From Pseudomonadota bacterium (GTDB taxonomy: Bacteria > Pseudomonadota > Gammaproteobacteria > Xanthomonadales > SZUA-36): DNA of 64,000 bases. Position numbers and translations under genes: made by a program. The notes beneath the pieces are model-generated. The model searched no databases and was not told the origin of the DNA. It saw only the letters and a list, made by a program, of their open reading frames with translations. The stretch spans positions 1-64,000 of the forward strand of contig JADFVZ010000056.1 in NCBI GenBank assembly GCA_015222805.1. Direction: 5' to 3'. This document shows positions 32,989 to 42,550 of this stretch, one piece after another. Within the stretch, counting starts at the first letter, position 1. Every line of letters starts with the position of its first letter.

Positions 32989-35121
32989 CTACTCCAGGTT
33001 TTTGAGCCTGGCCTGAATTTTTAAACTGCCCTGAATCGGTAGTTCACAGCTAAAGTCCCGGCAAAGGTGCAGGCTGCGTTCGCCGACCTGAAAGCTGGAT
33101 GTGAATGGGGCAATTTTGTGAATCTCGGACTGGTTTTCTACTGTCAGCCCCAGGAACATACTGTTTGGCAGGTAACGGCCTTTTACCGGGGCCAGTATTT
33201 CTGCATTTATCTCACTGCCCGAAAACACAAGGTTCTGGTTTTCCCCGTGCATTAATTCAAGTGCAAGCAATAAAAAGCTGTGGCCCGGCGGGTAGCGGTT
33301 TACCTGCGGGGCAAAGGCTGCTACTAATGAATCAAAATATTCCTGCCATTTTTGCTCGCCGGTTAATTGAAATAGATGTGCCAGGTTACGTGCCATTACT
33401 GCATTACCGGATGGAATGGCACCGTCGTAGGCATCTTTTGAGCGAATGGCGAGTTCTGTACTGGCTTCAGTGAAATAAAAGCCGCCTCCCTCCTGGTCAT
33501 AGAACATTTCGAGGCTTGCATGTGTCCAGCCTATCCCCAGCTCTAAATAATCGATCTTAAGCGTGGCCTGATGCAGTTCAAATGCAGCCCAACTCATAAA
33601 AGCGTAGTCATCCAGGTGTGCAGGTAGTCCGGCATTACCCTTGCGATATCGCTTAAGCAAATGGCCATCATCAGTGCTGAGCTTTTTCTGAATAAAGCTG
33701 AATGCGCTCTCTGCCATTTCCAGGCACCGGGCGTTGTCCAGCAGCAGGGATGCACGTGCCAGTGCTGCTATCATCAGGCCATTCCAGTCGGTGAGTATTT
33801 TGTCATCCAGCAGGGGGTGGATACGTTGCTCGCGGTTTTGGAATAATTTTTCGCGTATCGGCTGCCACAGTCGTTGCCACTGCTCCAGTTCCTGTTCACT
33901 CTGCTCTGCCTGGACTAGCGGTAAACTGCTCAGAAAGGGAATGTTTGCACCGCTGGGTTGACCGCTTGCTTCATCTTTGAAATTTCCACCCTTGTGGATA
34001 TTGAAGTTTTTGGAAAACCAGTCTAGCTCCTGTTTGTCCAAAACATCCGTTAATTCTTCAGCAGACCAGACATAAAACTTGCCTTCCACACCTTCGCTGT
34101 CGGCATCTTCGGCACTAAAGAAACCACCTTCACTGGATTGCATGCGGGTGCTGAGGTATTTAATGATTTCTTCTGCCGTTTGTTTGAAAAACTCATCCTG
34201 GGTTGCGGCGTAAGTTTCGCTATAAGCCATCAGCAGTAATGCCTGGTCATACAGCATTTTTTCAAAATGTGGCAGTAGCCAGTGAATGTCAGTGCTGTAA
34301 CGGTGGAAACCAAAACCAACCTGGTCAAACAAACCGCCCAGACGCATAGCTTTCAACGAACGGATAACCATATCCAGTGTGTGTTGTTCCCCGGTTTTAT
34401 ACCAGTGCCGGAGTAGAAATAAATATTGGTGCGGGCTGGGGAATTTTGGAGCCTTACCAAAGCCCCCATTATCGTGATCAAAACTAGATTCGAGTAATTC
34501 CAGGGCTTTGTAGTCAATCTTGTCAGCCAATAAGCCACCGTCGGCGGGTTGGTTACGAGCCTGCAGGTGCTGGATAATTTCAGCTGCGGTTTTCCGCAGG
34601 TCATCCGCTTGGCTTTGCCATGCAGCAGCAACATTCGGCAGTAATTGCATCATTCCTGGACGACCCTGGCGTCCACGTTTGGGGAAGTAGGTAGCTGCCA
34701 GGAAAACTTCGGTTTGCGGAGTCAGGAAGCAAGTCAACGGCCAGCCGCCACTGCCACTCATCAATTGACAGGCAGCCATGTATAACTGGTCAATATCGGG
34801 CCGCTCTTCACGGTCGACTTTAATCGCGATAAAGTCACGATTCAGCAGGGCGGCTACTTCATTATCTTCAAACGACTCCCGTTCCATTACATGGCACCAA
34901 TGACAGGTGGCATAACCAATGGAAAGAAAGATGGGTTTGTTTTCGAGCCTGGCCCTGGCAAAAGCCTCCTCTCCCCAGGGGTACCAGTCTACCGGGTTGG
35001 CAGCATGCTGTAGCAGGTATGGGCTTTGCTCGAATACAAGGCGGTTCCAATGTTCACCGCCATCGGCAGGTAATCGCTCCAGTTCTAACTCTGTGGGGAA
35101 TTTTATTCGCTGCACACTCAC
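32989..35121 (-). CDS. YyaL-type thioredoxin-domain protein (DUF255)
   Basis: 710 residues. The N-terminal spermatogenesis-associated protein 20/DUF255 thioredoxin-like domain carries [18 protein letters not shown] and the CHWC site (Cys73, Cys76) followed by [10 protein letters not shown]. The remainder is an alpha/alpha-barrel resembling six-hairpin glycosidases and N-acylglucosamine epimerases ([30 protein letters not shown]). Length matches the family (about 680-750). It is highly conserved in bacteria; the exact reaction is not established, and a cytoplasmic redox or sugar-related role has been proposed. It is expressed alone; its 3' end abuts an array palindrome. Confidence 0.93.
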   Translation of the reverse strand: MSVQRIKFPTELELERLPADGGEHWNRLVFEQSPYLLQHAANPVDWYPWGEEAFARARLENKPIFLSIGYATCHWCHVMERESFEDNEVAALLNRDFIAIKVDREERPDIDQLYMAACQLMSGSGGWPLTCFLTPQTEVFLAATYFPKRGRQGRPGMMQLLPNVAAAWQSQADDLRKTAAEIIQHLQARNQPADGGLLADKIDYKALELLESSFDHDNGGFGKAPKFPSPHQYLFLLRHWYKTGEQHTLDMVIRSLKAMRLGGLFDQVGFGFHRYSTDIHWLLPHFEKMLYDQALLLMAYSETYAATQDEFFKQTAEEIIKYLSTRMQSSEGGFFSAEDADSEGVEGKFYVWSAEELTDVLDKQELDWFSKNFNIHKGGNFKDEASGQPSGANIPFLSSLPLVQAEQSEQELEQWQRLWQPIREKLFQNREQRIHPLLDDKILTDWNGLMIAALARASLLLDNARCLEMAESAFSFIQKKLSTDDGHLLKRYRKGNAGLPAHLDDYAFMSWAAFELHQATLKIDYLELGIGWTHASLEMFYDQEGGGFYFTEASTELAIRSKDAYDGAIPSGNAVMARNLAHLFQLTGEQKWQEYFDSLVAAFAPQVNRYPPGHSFLLLALELMHGENQNLVFSGSEINAEILAPVKGRYLPNSMFLGLTVENQSEIHKIAPFTSSFQVGERSLHLCRDFSCELPIQGSLKIQARLKNLE

Positions 35122-35235
35122 AACTTATCCTGTTACCGCTGGTATTTGATTAAACTGACTCTAGCATAAGCGGTTTATTTGTAACACAAATGGGAATTGA
35201 TACTGAAGCTCTTAAGGTGTGATTGATTCCGGGGT

Positions 35236-38200
35236 TTATGCCAGGTTGCTGGCTAGCCATTTGGCCAGGGCTGCTTTGTCCATCCCGCGACGTTTGGCCT
35301 GGTCGGTGAGTTGATCATCACCAATTTTGCCGACATTGAAGTATTTTGCCTGCGGGTGGGAGAGGTACCAGCCGCTGACGGAGGCAGATGGCCACATGGC
35401 TTTTGATTCGGTTAGTTCCACGCCTATGTTTTCTTTAACATTGAGCAGCCGCCAAAGTACATCTTTTGGGGTGTGGTCCGGGCAGGCTGGGTAGCCGGGA
35501 GCCGGGCGGATGCCGCGGTATTTTTCCTTGATCAGTTCGTTGTTAGCCAGGCCTTCATCAGCTGCATAGCCCCAGGTTTCCTTGCGGATTTTTTCATGCA
35601 ACATTTCGGCAAAGGCTTCAGCCAGGCGGTCGGCTACGGCTTTGGCCATGATCGCTCGGTAGTCATCGTGTGCGGCTTTGGCTGCGTCGGTAATTTTATC
35701 GAGGCCGAGGCTTGCGGTGACTGCAAAAGCACCTATCCAGTCATCGGGTCCATCCTCTGCAGCAATGAAGTCGCTGAGGCTATAATTGGCGCGCTCATCA
35801 CGCTGCAGAGCCTGCTGGCGCAAGCCATAAATGACTTCAACGGGTTTACCGGAATTATCGAGAACCTGGATATCATCACCTTCGCGCCGGGCCGGCAGGA
35901 TAGACCAGACAGCTGCAGCGGTAACGCTGTTATCACTGCTGAATTCATCAATCATTTTAAGTGCATCGGTATAAAGTTCTTTTGCATGTTCACCAATTGT
36001 CGGGTTATCGAGGATGACGGGGAATTTGCCCTTTAGTCCCCAGGTAATAAAGAATGGTGTCCAGTCAATATATTCAAGCAGATCGTCCAACGGTTGGTTG
36101 CTAATGATCTGGATACCTTCAATTGCGGGGCGGGGCGGGGTGTAATCCTGCCAGTCGGCTTTAAATGCATTAGCCCTTGCAGCATTAATATCAAGCAGTT
36201 TGCGCCTGCCCGCCGTTAATGCATAGCGCTGGCGATAGTCTTCCTGTTCGTTGAGGTTGGACTCAATAAAAGCAGCTTGTTGTTCTTTTGACAGTAATCG
36301 CGTTACCAGGCCAACAGCCCGTGATGCATCCGGGGCATAAACCACTGGAAAGCCATATTCGCTGGCAATTTTAACGGCGGTATGCATTTTTGATGTGGTG
36401 GCACCACCAATCATCAGGGGGATTTTAAGTCCACGGCGTTTCATTTCCCCGGCCAGTGAAGACATTTCCTCCAGCGACGGGGTAATCAGGCCGGATAAGC
36501 CGATAACATCGGCATTTTCATCAATGGCGGTCTGGATAATTAATTCAGTCGGGACCATGACCCCCAGGTCGATGACTTCATAACCGTTGCATTGCAGGAC
36601 CACGCCAACAATGTTCTTGCCGATATCATGGACGTCGCCTTTAACGGTTGCCATAACAATTTTTCCAGCGGATCGCACATTACCGTCTTTCTCAGCTTCG
36701 AGGAAAGGCTGCAGGTAAGCGGTTGCCTGTTTCATCACCCGCGCGGATTTAACCACCTGGGGCAGAAACATTTTACCGGCACCAAAACGATCACCAACGA
36801 TATTCATGCCATCCATTAACGGATCTTCAATCACCCGGATAGGGCTGCCCAGCTGCTCCAGCATGGCAGCGGTATCTTCTTCTATAAACTGGTTGATGCC
36901 ATGCACCAGGCTATGATGCAGGCGTTCTTCCAGCGGCAGTTCCCGCCAGGCAAGTTTATTGCTTTCCTGTTTCGCAGATTCTCCGCTGTGGCTGGAGGCC
37001 AGTTCAATCATATTTTCAGTCGCATCTGCCGAGCGGTTAAAAATCACATCTTCAATGGCATTACGCAGCTTTGAGTCGATATCATCATAGACTGCCAGTT
37101 GACCGGCGTTGACAATACCCATATCCATGCCTGCTTTTATAGCATGATAGAGAAACACTGCATGGATGGCTTCGCGTACCGAATTATTACCACGGAAGGA
37201 AAACGATACATTGGATACACCACCGGAAATCAGTGCACCTGGAAGATTGGATTTTATCCAGCGGGTGGCTTCGATAAAATCCCGACCATACTCGTTATGC
37301 TCCGGTAATCCTGTCGCTATTGCAAATATATTAGGATCAAAAACAATATCATAAGGATTGAAGTTGATCTTATTGATTAATAAATCCCAGGCGCGTTTGC
37401 AAATACTAATGCGGCGTTCGAGATTGTCTGCCTGGCCTTTTTCATCGAAAGCCATTACTACGATGGCTGCTCCATACTGCTTTGCCAGAGAAGCTCGTTT
37501 CAGGAATAAAACTTCGCCATCTTTGAGGCTCACGGAGTTGGCGATACCCTTTCCCTGGATACACTTAAGGCCGGCTTCAATAACATCCCAGGAGCTGGCA
37601 TCGATCATGATGGGAACCCTGGCTATATCCGGTTCAGCCGCAATCAGGTTAAGGAAGGTGACCATCGCCTGTTTAGAATCTAGCAAGCCCTCATCCATAT
37701 TGATATCGATAATCTGGGCGCCGTTATCTACCTGGTCACGGGCAACATCCAGTGCTTCATCGAACAGACCTTCAGTAATCAGGCGTTTGAATCGTGCAGA
37801 GCCGGTAACATTGGTCCTTTCGCCTACATTAACGAATAATGATTCTGCTGTTATATTGAAGGCTTCCATGCCGCTAAGCCTGCAGGCAGGTGCAATGTCA
37901 GGAACCTGGCGTATTAATTTACCAGCCAGTGCATCAGAGATCGCACGGATATGATCCGGAGTGGTTCCACAGCAACCACCGGCAATGTTCAGTAAACCGC
38001 TATCTGCCCATTCAGAGATATCCCGGGCCATTTGTTCAGGGGTTTCATCATATTCACCAAACGGATTGGGTAAACCAGCATTCGGATGGGCGCTGACCGG
38101 GCAATCTGCCAGGCGTGACAGTTCTGCCAACCAGGGCCGTAGTTCTTTGGGTCCCAGGGCACAGTTAAGGCCTATTGATACAGGCTGGGCATGCCTTAGT

Positions 38201-38895
38201 GCATTCCAGAAGCCTTCAACCGTTTGCCCGGACAGGGTGCGACCGGAAGCATCCGAGATGGTAACCGAGATCATCACCGGCCAGCGTTGAGCCTTTTCTT
38301 CAAACAGTTTTTCCAGGGCAAATATGGCAGCTTTGGCATTCAAAGTATCGAATACGGTTTCGATCATCAGGATATCGACACCGCCGGCCAATAAGCCACG
38401 GGCAGACAGTTTGTATGCCTCTACCAGCTCATCAAAGCTTATATTACGCATACCGGGGTCATTAACATCCGGGGACAGGCTGGCGGTACGATTGGTAGGC
38501 CCGAGGATTCCAGCAACCCAACGGGGTTTGCCGTCATTTGCAATAGCTGTGTCTACTGCTGTTCTTGCTAGCTGTGCAGCAGCCTCATTCAGTTCTTCAA
38601 CAATAACTTCCAGGCCGTAATCTGCCTGAGCAATGGTAGTGCCGTTAAAGGTGTTGGTCTCAATAATATCGGCACCGGCAGCCAGGTATTGACTGTGTAT
38701 ATCAATAATAGCCTGCGGGCGGGTCAGGCAGAGCAGGTCGTTATTGCCTTTTAAGTCCAGCGGGTGGTCGCTAAACCTTTCACCTCGAAAACCTTCCTCG
38801 TCCAGGCCCAGGCGCTGAATCATCGTGCCCATGGCACCGTCAAGGATCAGTATTCGCTGGTTTAATTCTGACTCTAGCTGCTTTTCTGTGGCCAT
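35236..38895 (-). CDS. metH: Cobalamin-dependent methionine synthase
   Basis: 1219 residues, full length for MetH. Domains in order: homocysteine-binding barrel (about 1-330) with zinc cysteines in [11 protein letters not shown] near 306-307; pterin-binding barrel (about 350-620, [13 protein letters not shown]); cobalamin cap and Rossmann domain (about 650-880) with DVHDIGKN placing the cobalt-ligating His at 756; and the S-adenosylmethionine activation domain (about 900-1219, [13 protein letters not shown]). It transfers a methyl group from 5-methyltetrahydrofolate to homocysteine in the cytoplasm. It is divergent from metF, which makes its methyl donor; the two share a 109-bp intergenic region with a palindromic operator candidate. 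Confidence 0.98.
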   Translation of the reverse strand: MATEKQLESELNQRILILDGAMGTMIQRLGLDEEGFRGERFSDHPLDLKGNNDLLCLTRPQAIIDIHSQYLAAGADIIETNTFNGTTIAQADYGLEVIVEELNEAAAQLARTAVDTAIANDGKPRWVAGILGPTNRTASLSPDVNDPGMRNISFDELVEAYKLSARGLLAGGVDILMIETVFDTLNAKAAIFALEKLFEEKAQRWPVMISVTISDASGRTLSGQTVEGFWNALRHAQPVSIGLNCALGPKELRPWLAELSRLADCPVSAHPNAGLPNPFGEYDETPEQMARDISEWADSGLLNIAGGCCGTTPDHIRAISDALAGKLIRQVPDIAPACRLSGMEAFNITAESLFVNVGERTNVTGSARFKRLITEGLFDEALDVARDQVDNGAQIIDINMDEGLLDSKQAMVTFLNLIAAEPDIARVPIMIDASSWDVIEAGLKCIQGKGIANSVSLKDGEVLFLKRASLAKQYGAAIVVMAFDEKGQADNLERRISICKRAWDLLINKINFNPYDIVFDPNIFAIATGLPEHNEYGRDFIEATRWIKSNLPGALISGGVSNVSFSFRGNNSVREAIHAVFLYHAIKAGMDMGIVNAGQLAVYDDIDSKLRNAIEDVIFNRSADATENMIELASSHSGESAKQESNKLAWRELPLEERLHHSLVHGINQFIEEDTAAMLEQLGSPIRVIEDPLMDGMNIVGDRFGAGKMFLPQVVKSARVMKQATAYLQPFLEAEKDGNVRSAGKIVMATVKGDVHDIGKNIVGVVLQCNGYEVIDLGVMVPTELIIQTAIDENADVIGLSGLITPSLEEMSSLAGEMKRRGLKIPLMIGGATTSKMHTAVKIASEYGFPVVYAPDASRAVGLVTRLLSKEQQAAFIESNLNEQEDYRQRYALTAGRRKLLDINAARANAFKADWQDYTPPRPAIEGIQIISNQPLDDLLEYIDWTPFFITWGLKGKFPVILDNPTIGEHAKELYTDALKMIDEFSSDNSVTAAAVWSILPARREGDDIQVLDNSGKPVEVIYGLRQQALQRDERANYSLSDFIAAEDGPDDWIGAFAVTASLGLDKITDAAKAAHDDYRAIMAKAVADRLAEAFAEMLHEKIRKETWGYAADEGLANNELIKEKYRGIRPAPGYPACPDHTPKDVLWRLLNVKENIGVELTESKAMWPSASVSGWYLSHPQAKYFNVGKIGDDQLTDQAKRRGMDKAALAKWLASNLA

Positions 38896-38958
38896 TATTT
38901 ATCGGTCTCAATATTCGCAAGTTAAATTATGGTTGTATTCTGTCGCCAAAGTTTATAA

Positions 38959-38980
38959 TATATCTGCTTATAAAGATATA
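38959..38980. promoter_or_regulatory. Inverted repeat between metH and metF, candidate operator
   Basis: TATATCT, eight bases, AGATATA form a perfect 7-bp-arm palindrome centred between the divergent methionine-cycle genes, 64 bp from the metH ATG and 25 bp from the metF ATG. The position would let one regulator control both. I do not claim a named regulator; an ArsR-type SahR-like or MetR-like protein would fit the context. Confidence 0.45.
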
Positions 38981-39004
38981 GAGATATGTATGGAAGTGCC
39001 CCCT

Positions 39005-39952
39005 ATGGATAAACTGGTTTCAAAATATAAAGGTAAAAGGCTGGGCGACAGGCTGAAGCTGTCTTTTGAGTATTTTCCACCCAAGTCAAAAACCATGGAA
39101 CGGCGCTTGTGGCGTACTGTTGGCCAGCTGGAACTGTTAAACCCTACATTTTTTACAGTAACCTATCGATCGACCGAAGAAGACCGGCAATTAAGCCTGG
39201 AAACTATTGCTGCAGTGGCAAAAGAGTCAAAAATCCCCACGGCCGGCCATTTGACCTGTGCCGGTGAAACCCGTGAAGCGGTTAATGATGTGGCCCGGTT
39301 TTTTCGTGATAATGATATCAAGCGAATTGTAGCCCTGCGTGGTGATGCGCGTGATGGTGAAACCCCAGCGGATGAGTACGAAGGAGCTGTAGACCTGGTC
39401 GAAGGCCTGTTAAAAATAGATGATTTTGATATTTCTGTGGCTGCCTACCCGGAAACCCACCCGATGGCCCTGTCTGAAACCGCAGATATTGAATACCTGA
39501 AACGTAAACTGGATGCCGGTGCGAACCGGGCGATTACTCAGTTCTTCTTTGATGCGGAGGTATTTTTGCGTTTTCGTGACCGTGCTGATAAGGCCGGGAT
39601 CAGCAAACCCATAGTTCCGGGAATTCTGCCTATCCATGATATCGACCGGGTGCAGGCCTTTGGTTCACGTTGTGGTGCAACTATTCCGGCAAAGCTGATC
39701 GAGCGTTTCAGCAGCCTCAAAGATGATCCCCATGGTCAGTATCACCTGTCGGTGGAGCAGGGCGCATTGATGTGTGAGCAATTAATTCACGAGGGTGTTG
39801 ATGCCTTTCATTTCTATACACTCAACCAGACCGACCTGAGTTTTGCAGTTTGCCGCCAGTTAGGGACCCGGGTGGAATATATGCCCAGGCCAACTGAACT
39901 CCGTAGCCAGTTGCAACTGGTTTCCGGCCGCAGCAGTTTCGGGGCGAGATAA
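39005..39952 (+). CDS. metF: 5,10-methylenetetrahydrofolate reductase
   Basis: About 315 residues from ATG 39005 (MDKLVSK), which has GGAAG eight bases upstream; the frame extends back to 38825 but would run into the divergent metH. LSFEYFPPKS holds the conserved Glu used in folate chemistry; TAGHLTC, RIVALRGD, FFFDAEVFLRF and PGILPI are typical MetF segments of the FAD-binding TIM barrel. The family reduces methylenetetrahydrofolate to the methyl donor used by MetH. It converges with the PepSY gene, whose stop lies 10 bp away. Confidence 0.93.
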   Translation: MDKLVSKYKGKRLGDRLKLSFEYFPPKSKTMERRLWRTVGQLELLNPTFFTVTYRSTEEDRQLSLETIAAVAKESKIPTAGHLTCAGETREAVNDVARFFRDNDIKRIVALRGDARDGETPADEYEGAVDLVEGLLKIDDFDISVAAYPETHPMALSETADIEYLKRKLDAGANRAITQFFFDAEVFLRFRDRADKAGISKPIVPGILPIHDIDRVQAFGSRCGATIPAKLIERFSSLKDDPHGQYHLSVEQGALMCEQLIHEGVDAFHFYTLNQTDLSFAVCRQLGTRVEYMPRPTELRSQLQLVSGRSSFGAR

Positions 39953-39962
39953 TTCGTTATAG

Positions 39963-40328
39963 TTATTTACGCTTTGCCTGCCGCCACCATATCCAGATGC
40001 CTGAGATTGACAATAGCAACAGCAAGCCCGCCATCAAGTCGCTGAACCAGAGCGCCAGCGGCCCGAGGAAGCGGGCAGCATGCAGGTCCAGCATCAACCG
40101 TTCCCAGCTGATTAGAGCAGCTTCTTCAAATTCATCACCCATGGTCAGCGGGTAGAGCAGCTCCTGCAGCAGGCCGGGGATGCTGCTTTGATCGAGTCCC
40201 CAGTCATGAGCATGGTTAATCAGCAGGCCGGAAATAGCCAGCAGGATCAGCCAGGCTGCCACGCTGATGCCAATGCGTCGATGCCAACGGGCGAGAAGTT
40301 GTTTGCGCCGGGCTTTATCTAGTGTCAT
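39963..40328 (-). CDS. PepSY-associated transmembrane protein
   Basis: 121 residues: a basic N-terminus (RRKQLLARWHRRIG), a first transmembrane helix (about 21-38, AWLILLAISGLLIN), a periplasmic loop with HAARFLGPLALWF, and a second helix (about 95-113) ending WIWWRQAKRK. This is the short PepSY-TM type found with iron-uptake and ferric-reductase-like systems; the histidines could bind heme or metal. The ATG at 40328 lies inside the terminal repeat of a MITE-like element. Removing the element and one TA copy recreates an in-frame start that overlaps the stop of the FMN-binding gene, encoding the same first residues (MTLDKARRK), so the gene was originally coupled to its neighbour. A modest AGG lies six bases before the present ATG, also within the element. 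Confidence 0.75.
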   Translation of the reverse strand: MTLDKARRKQLLARWHRRIGISVAAWLILLAISGLLINHAHDWGLDQSSIPGLLQELLYPLTMGDEFEEAALISWERLMLDLHAARFLGPLALWFSDLMAGLLLLLSISGIWIWWRQAKRK

Positions 40329-40608
40329 GTCAAGCCTATAGTGTAGGATTCAGCGAGTCGTGAAGTGGTTGGGCGCAAGGCACGTCTCGCCGGCAATGGC
40401 CTGGTCCTTGCCCAGAGGCGTACCAGGAGTAGGCGCCCTCAGGCGACGCCGCGAACGACCGCTTCACGGCTCGCCCGAAGGGAACTACCCAGATGCCCCA
40501 ATACGGCGTTGCAGCCCTTGAAAAGGACAAGCCATTTCCTGCGGACTGCGTCTTGTCTTGGATCATCTGGGTAGCTCTGAACCTCACACTATAGGCTTGA
40601 CATGACAC
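40322..40608. mobile_element. MITE-like element with 32-bp terminal inverted repeats and TA target duplication
   Basis: 287 bp bounded by inverted repeats at 40322-40353 and 40577-40608 that agree at 29 of 32 positions and begin GTGTCATGTCAAGCCTATAG. Both ends are flanked by TA (40320-40321 and 40609-40610), the duplication typical of IS630/Tc1-mariner transposition; CTAG at each end is also consistent. Inside lie two further inverted pairs: 40354-40371 with 40456-40473 (15 of 18) and the perfect 11-bp pair CTACCCAGATG (40485-40495) with CATCTGGGTAG (40564-40574). No transposase frame is present; short open frames inside have no coding character. Confidence 0.85.
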
Positions 40609-40613
40609 TAGGG

Positions 40614-41183
40614 TCATTGCAGTTTTTCCCTTCTGAGCTGGTCGAGTAGCAGGGCCAGGCGCACCTGGCGATTGAGGGCATTCACCGACAGGGTCGCACC
40701 GCTGATTCCATTGATCCGTTTATCCAGCTGATGTTTGTTATCGAGTTGTGCATCACTGTATTGACGGGTAAACCTGCGGCGGTGAACTTCGGCACCGCGG
40801 CTTTCACGAAATTCAAGGACCTGCACAATTTCCACAGCTCCATTGTTGATAATAATACCGGTGGTGATTGGCTCAATCTTACCGATTTCGTCCAGCACCC
40901 AGGCTGAGCGTCCAGCATGCAGGCAATAATGCTGCCGGAGCTTTGAGTAAGAGCGTTGGATTAACTTTTCAATTCGCAGCTTATCGACTTTAGCTAGCCA
41001 CAAAGATTTCTCTTCGCAGCCTGTTTGTGCAAAGCCCTGCTGGATGAAATCAGCTGCGCTCAAATAGATACGCTGTTGGGCCTGCACCGAAATAATCGGC
41101 AGCAGGCACAGCAGCATACACAGGCCAGCCTTTATCTGGGCTTTGTATTTAGAACTGATAACCGACTCCGATATTCCAGCCAT
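40614..41183 (-). CDS. FMN-binding domain protein, exported
   Basis: About 189 residues from ATG 41183; the open frame extends to 41228 but that part lies inside the porin gene. After a hydrophobic export segment (CMLLCLLPIISVQA) the protein carries a C-terminal FMN-binding domain with the GISGATLSVNALNR stretch, whose Thr can take flavin covalently as in NqrC/RnfG-type proteins. Cysteines in QTGCEE and HYCLH are notable. In family members the domain passes electrons at the outer face of the inner membrane. It overlaps the porin gene by about 35 bp and originally overlapped the PepSY gene start by ATGA, before the MITE-like insertion. Confidence 0.78.
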   Translation of the reverse strand: MAGISESVISSKYKAQIKAGLCMLLCLLPIISVQAQQRIYLSAADFIQQGFAQTGCEEKSLWLAKVDKLRIEKLIQRSYSKLRQHYCLHAGRSAWVLDEIGKIEPITTGIIINNGAVEIVQVLEFRESRGAEVHRRRFTRQYSDAQLDNKHQLDKRINGISGATLSVNALNRQVRLALLLDQLRREKLQ

Positions 41184-42393
41184 CGTAAGATTTTGTACCA
41201 ACTGGTGCATTCTGGCTTTGATAGTCAAGTTTGAATACTACATTTGGATGCAGCCAGAAATTGACCCCGGCATCCCACTGTGTATACTCGCTGTCAAGTC
41301 GGTCGCCGGCCTGGTTATCCCAGGCGTTATAGCGGGCAAAGATTCCCCATTGCGGGTTAAACCGCCAGTTGGGTTCGATATACCAGCCCGTTTGCTGGTC
41401 TGCCCCTATCGCTGCTGGTCCGGTACCGTCAAGTGACCAGCTGGCATACAGGGCGCGCAGGGAGAAGGTATCGGTCTGCCAGCTTAGATGGGTTTCCATA
41501 AGGGTTGCGCCACCAGCTGTCGGGTCGTTTTCCTGGGTGATGTCAACCTGGTATTGTGCGGTAAGGCCCAGTTCAAGGCCGGGCAATCCCAGCCAGCGCA
41601 GCCTGCCGGTATATGCGCCGGAATTAAACTCGGCTTTGGCAACTTTTTGTCGGCCTTTACGAATAGCATAACCACTCTCCGCACTGGTGTTCAAACCGGA
41701 TGTAGCAGCAAAATCATAGCTGATACCATCAGCAAAACTGCCGTTGACTGACACACCGCCTTCCCACCAGGTTGACGGGATAATGTTCTTCTCTATTGGG
41801 TTGCGCTCAACCCCGTAGAAAGTATTGGGTTCATGGGTCTCGTTGATGATACCTACAGGTACCAGGAACAATCCTGCGCGGAATTGATTGTTTTGATTCA
41901 GGTCGTATTCGATATAGGCCTGTTCAATTTCTACTTCTCCGGGTTTACCGTCTCCTGAGAGGGCGTGTTCTACCTCAACTTCTGAGAAGAAACGCAGACG
42001 GTCATTAAACTCATGCCCGAAAAAGAGTACGAAACGGTGAAAATCGATACTGTTTTTATCTTCGGTATTGGTACCATCCAGCAGATTGGCATGTAATTCT
42101 CCATAGCCACCAATGCTGGTTCTACTCACTGGCTTCCTGTCTTCTGCCTGTTCTTCCAGGTTTTCTGCAAGAATCTCAGTTTTCTGGTTCGCTTCAGCCG
42201 CCTTGTTACTGTTTTCTGCTACATTTGCGCTGATTGAATCCAGCTTTTCCTGCATCAGTATAAGTTGTTGTTGCTGGGCTGCTATCATGGCTCGAAGTTC
42301 GGCTATTTCTTCACTGTCGGCCTGTGCCATGCCTGCAGTTCCCAAACTTAACATTATCGCAATAGTGATGCTTAAAATCCTGTTCGTCACCAT
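41149..42393 (-). CDS. Outer-membrane porin (OprO/OprP-like) with N-terminal coiled coil
   Basis: 414 residues with signal peptide to MAQAD. Residues about 28-80 form a coiled coil (IAELRAMIAAQQQQLILMQEKLD), as in trimeric porins. The remainder shows amphipathic beta-strand periodicity (GGYGELHANL, FRAGLFLVPVGIINE, HEPNTFYGVERNPIEKNIIP) and ends in the aromatic V-G-Y-Q-F that BAM recognises. It resembles the phosphate-selective porin O/P family, but its double Fur-like box and its coupling to FMN-binding and PepSY proteins suggest an iron- or siderophore-linked role. First gene of a three-gene leftward operon. Confidence 0.85.
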   Translation of the reverse strand: MVTNRILSITIAIMLSLGTAGMAQADSEEIAELRAMIAAQQQQLILMQEKLDSISANVAENSNKAAEANQKTEILAENLEEQAEDRKPVSRTSIGGYGELHANLLDGTNTEDKNSIDFHRFVLFFGHEFNDRLRFFSEVEVEHALSGDGKPGEVEIEQAYIEYDLNQNNQFRAGLFLVPVGIINETHEPNTFYGVERNPIEKNIIPSTWWEGGVSVNGSFADGISYDFAATSGLNTSAESGYAIRKGRQKVAKAEFNSGAYTGRLRWLGLPGLELGLTAQYQVDITQENDPTAGGATLMETHLSWQTDTFSLRALYASWSLDGTGPAAIGADQQTGWYIEPNWRFNPQWGIFARYNAWDNQAGDRLDSEYTQWDAGVNFWLHPNVVFKLDYQSQNAPVGTKSYDGWNIGVGYQF

Positions 42394-42439
42394 ACCCGTA
42401 TTACCTAGAACATTTATTTGATTAGTTGCATCGAATTGT

Positions 42440-42475
42440 AATGAGAATATTTCTTAAATGCAAATAATTCTCATT
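42440..42475 (-). promoter_or_regulatory. Double Fur-type box upstream of the porin operon
   Basis: AATGCAAATAATTCTCATT (42457-42475) is a close 19-bp Fur-box form, and the adjoining AATGAGAATATTTCTTAAA (42440-42458) is a second, weaker one. They lie 47-82 bp upstream of the porin ATG, where a bound iron-Fur complex would block transcription. Confidence 0.7.
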
Positions 42476-42506
42476 GTTAATTGACCCAGGTCAAGCAGGC
42501 ATAAAA

Positions 42507-42528
42507 AAACCACTCCGAAGAGTGGTTT
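42507..42528 (-). terminator. Rho-independent terminator after the acyl-CoA ligase
   Basis: A strong stem (AAACCACTC with GAGTGGTTT, loop CGAA) flanked by an A run on the plus strand, which gives a T run leftward; 23 bp after the stop codon of the ligase gene. Confidence 0.9.
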
Positions 42529-42550
42529 TAGCTGGCCAATTAGTCAATTA

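Noticed and set aside
40336-40617. Open frames inside the 287-bp element
   Set aside because: No similarity to transposases or other proteins and they end at the inverted repeats; best explained as chance frames in a MITE.
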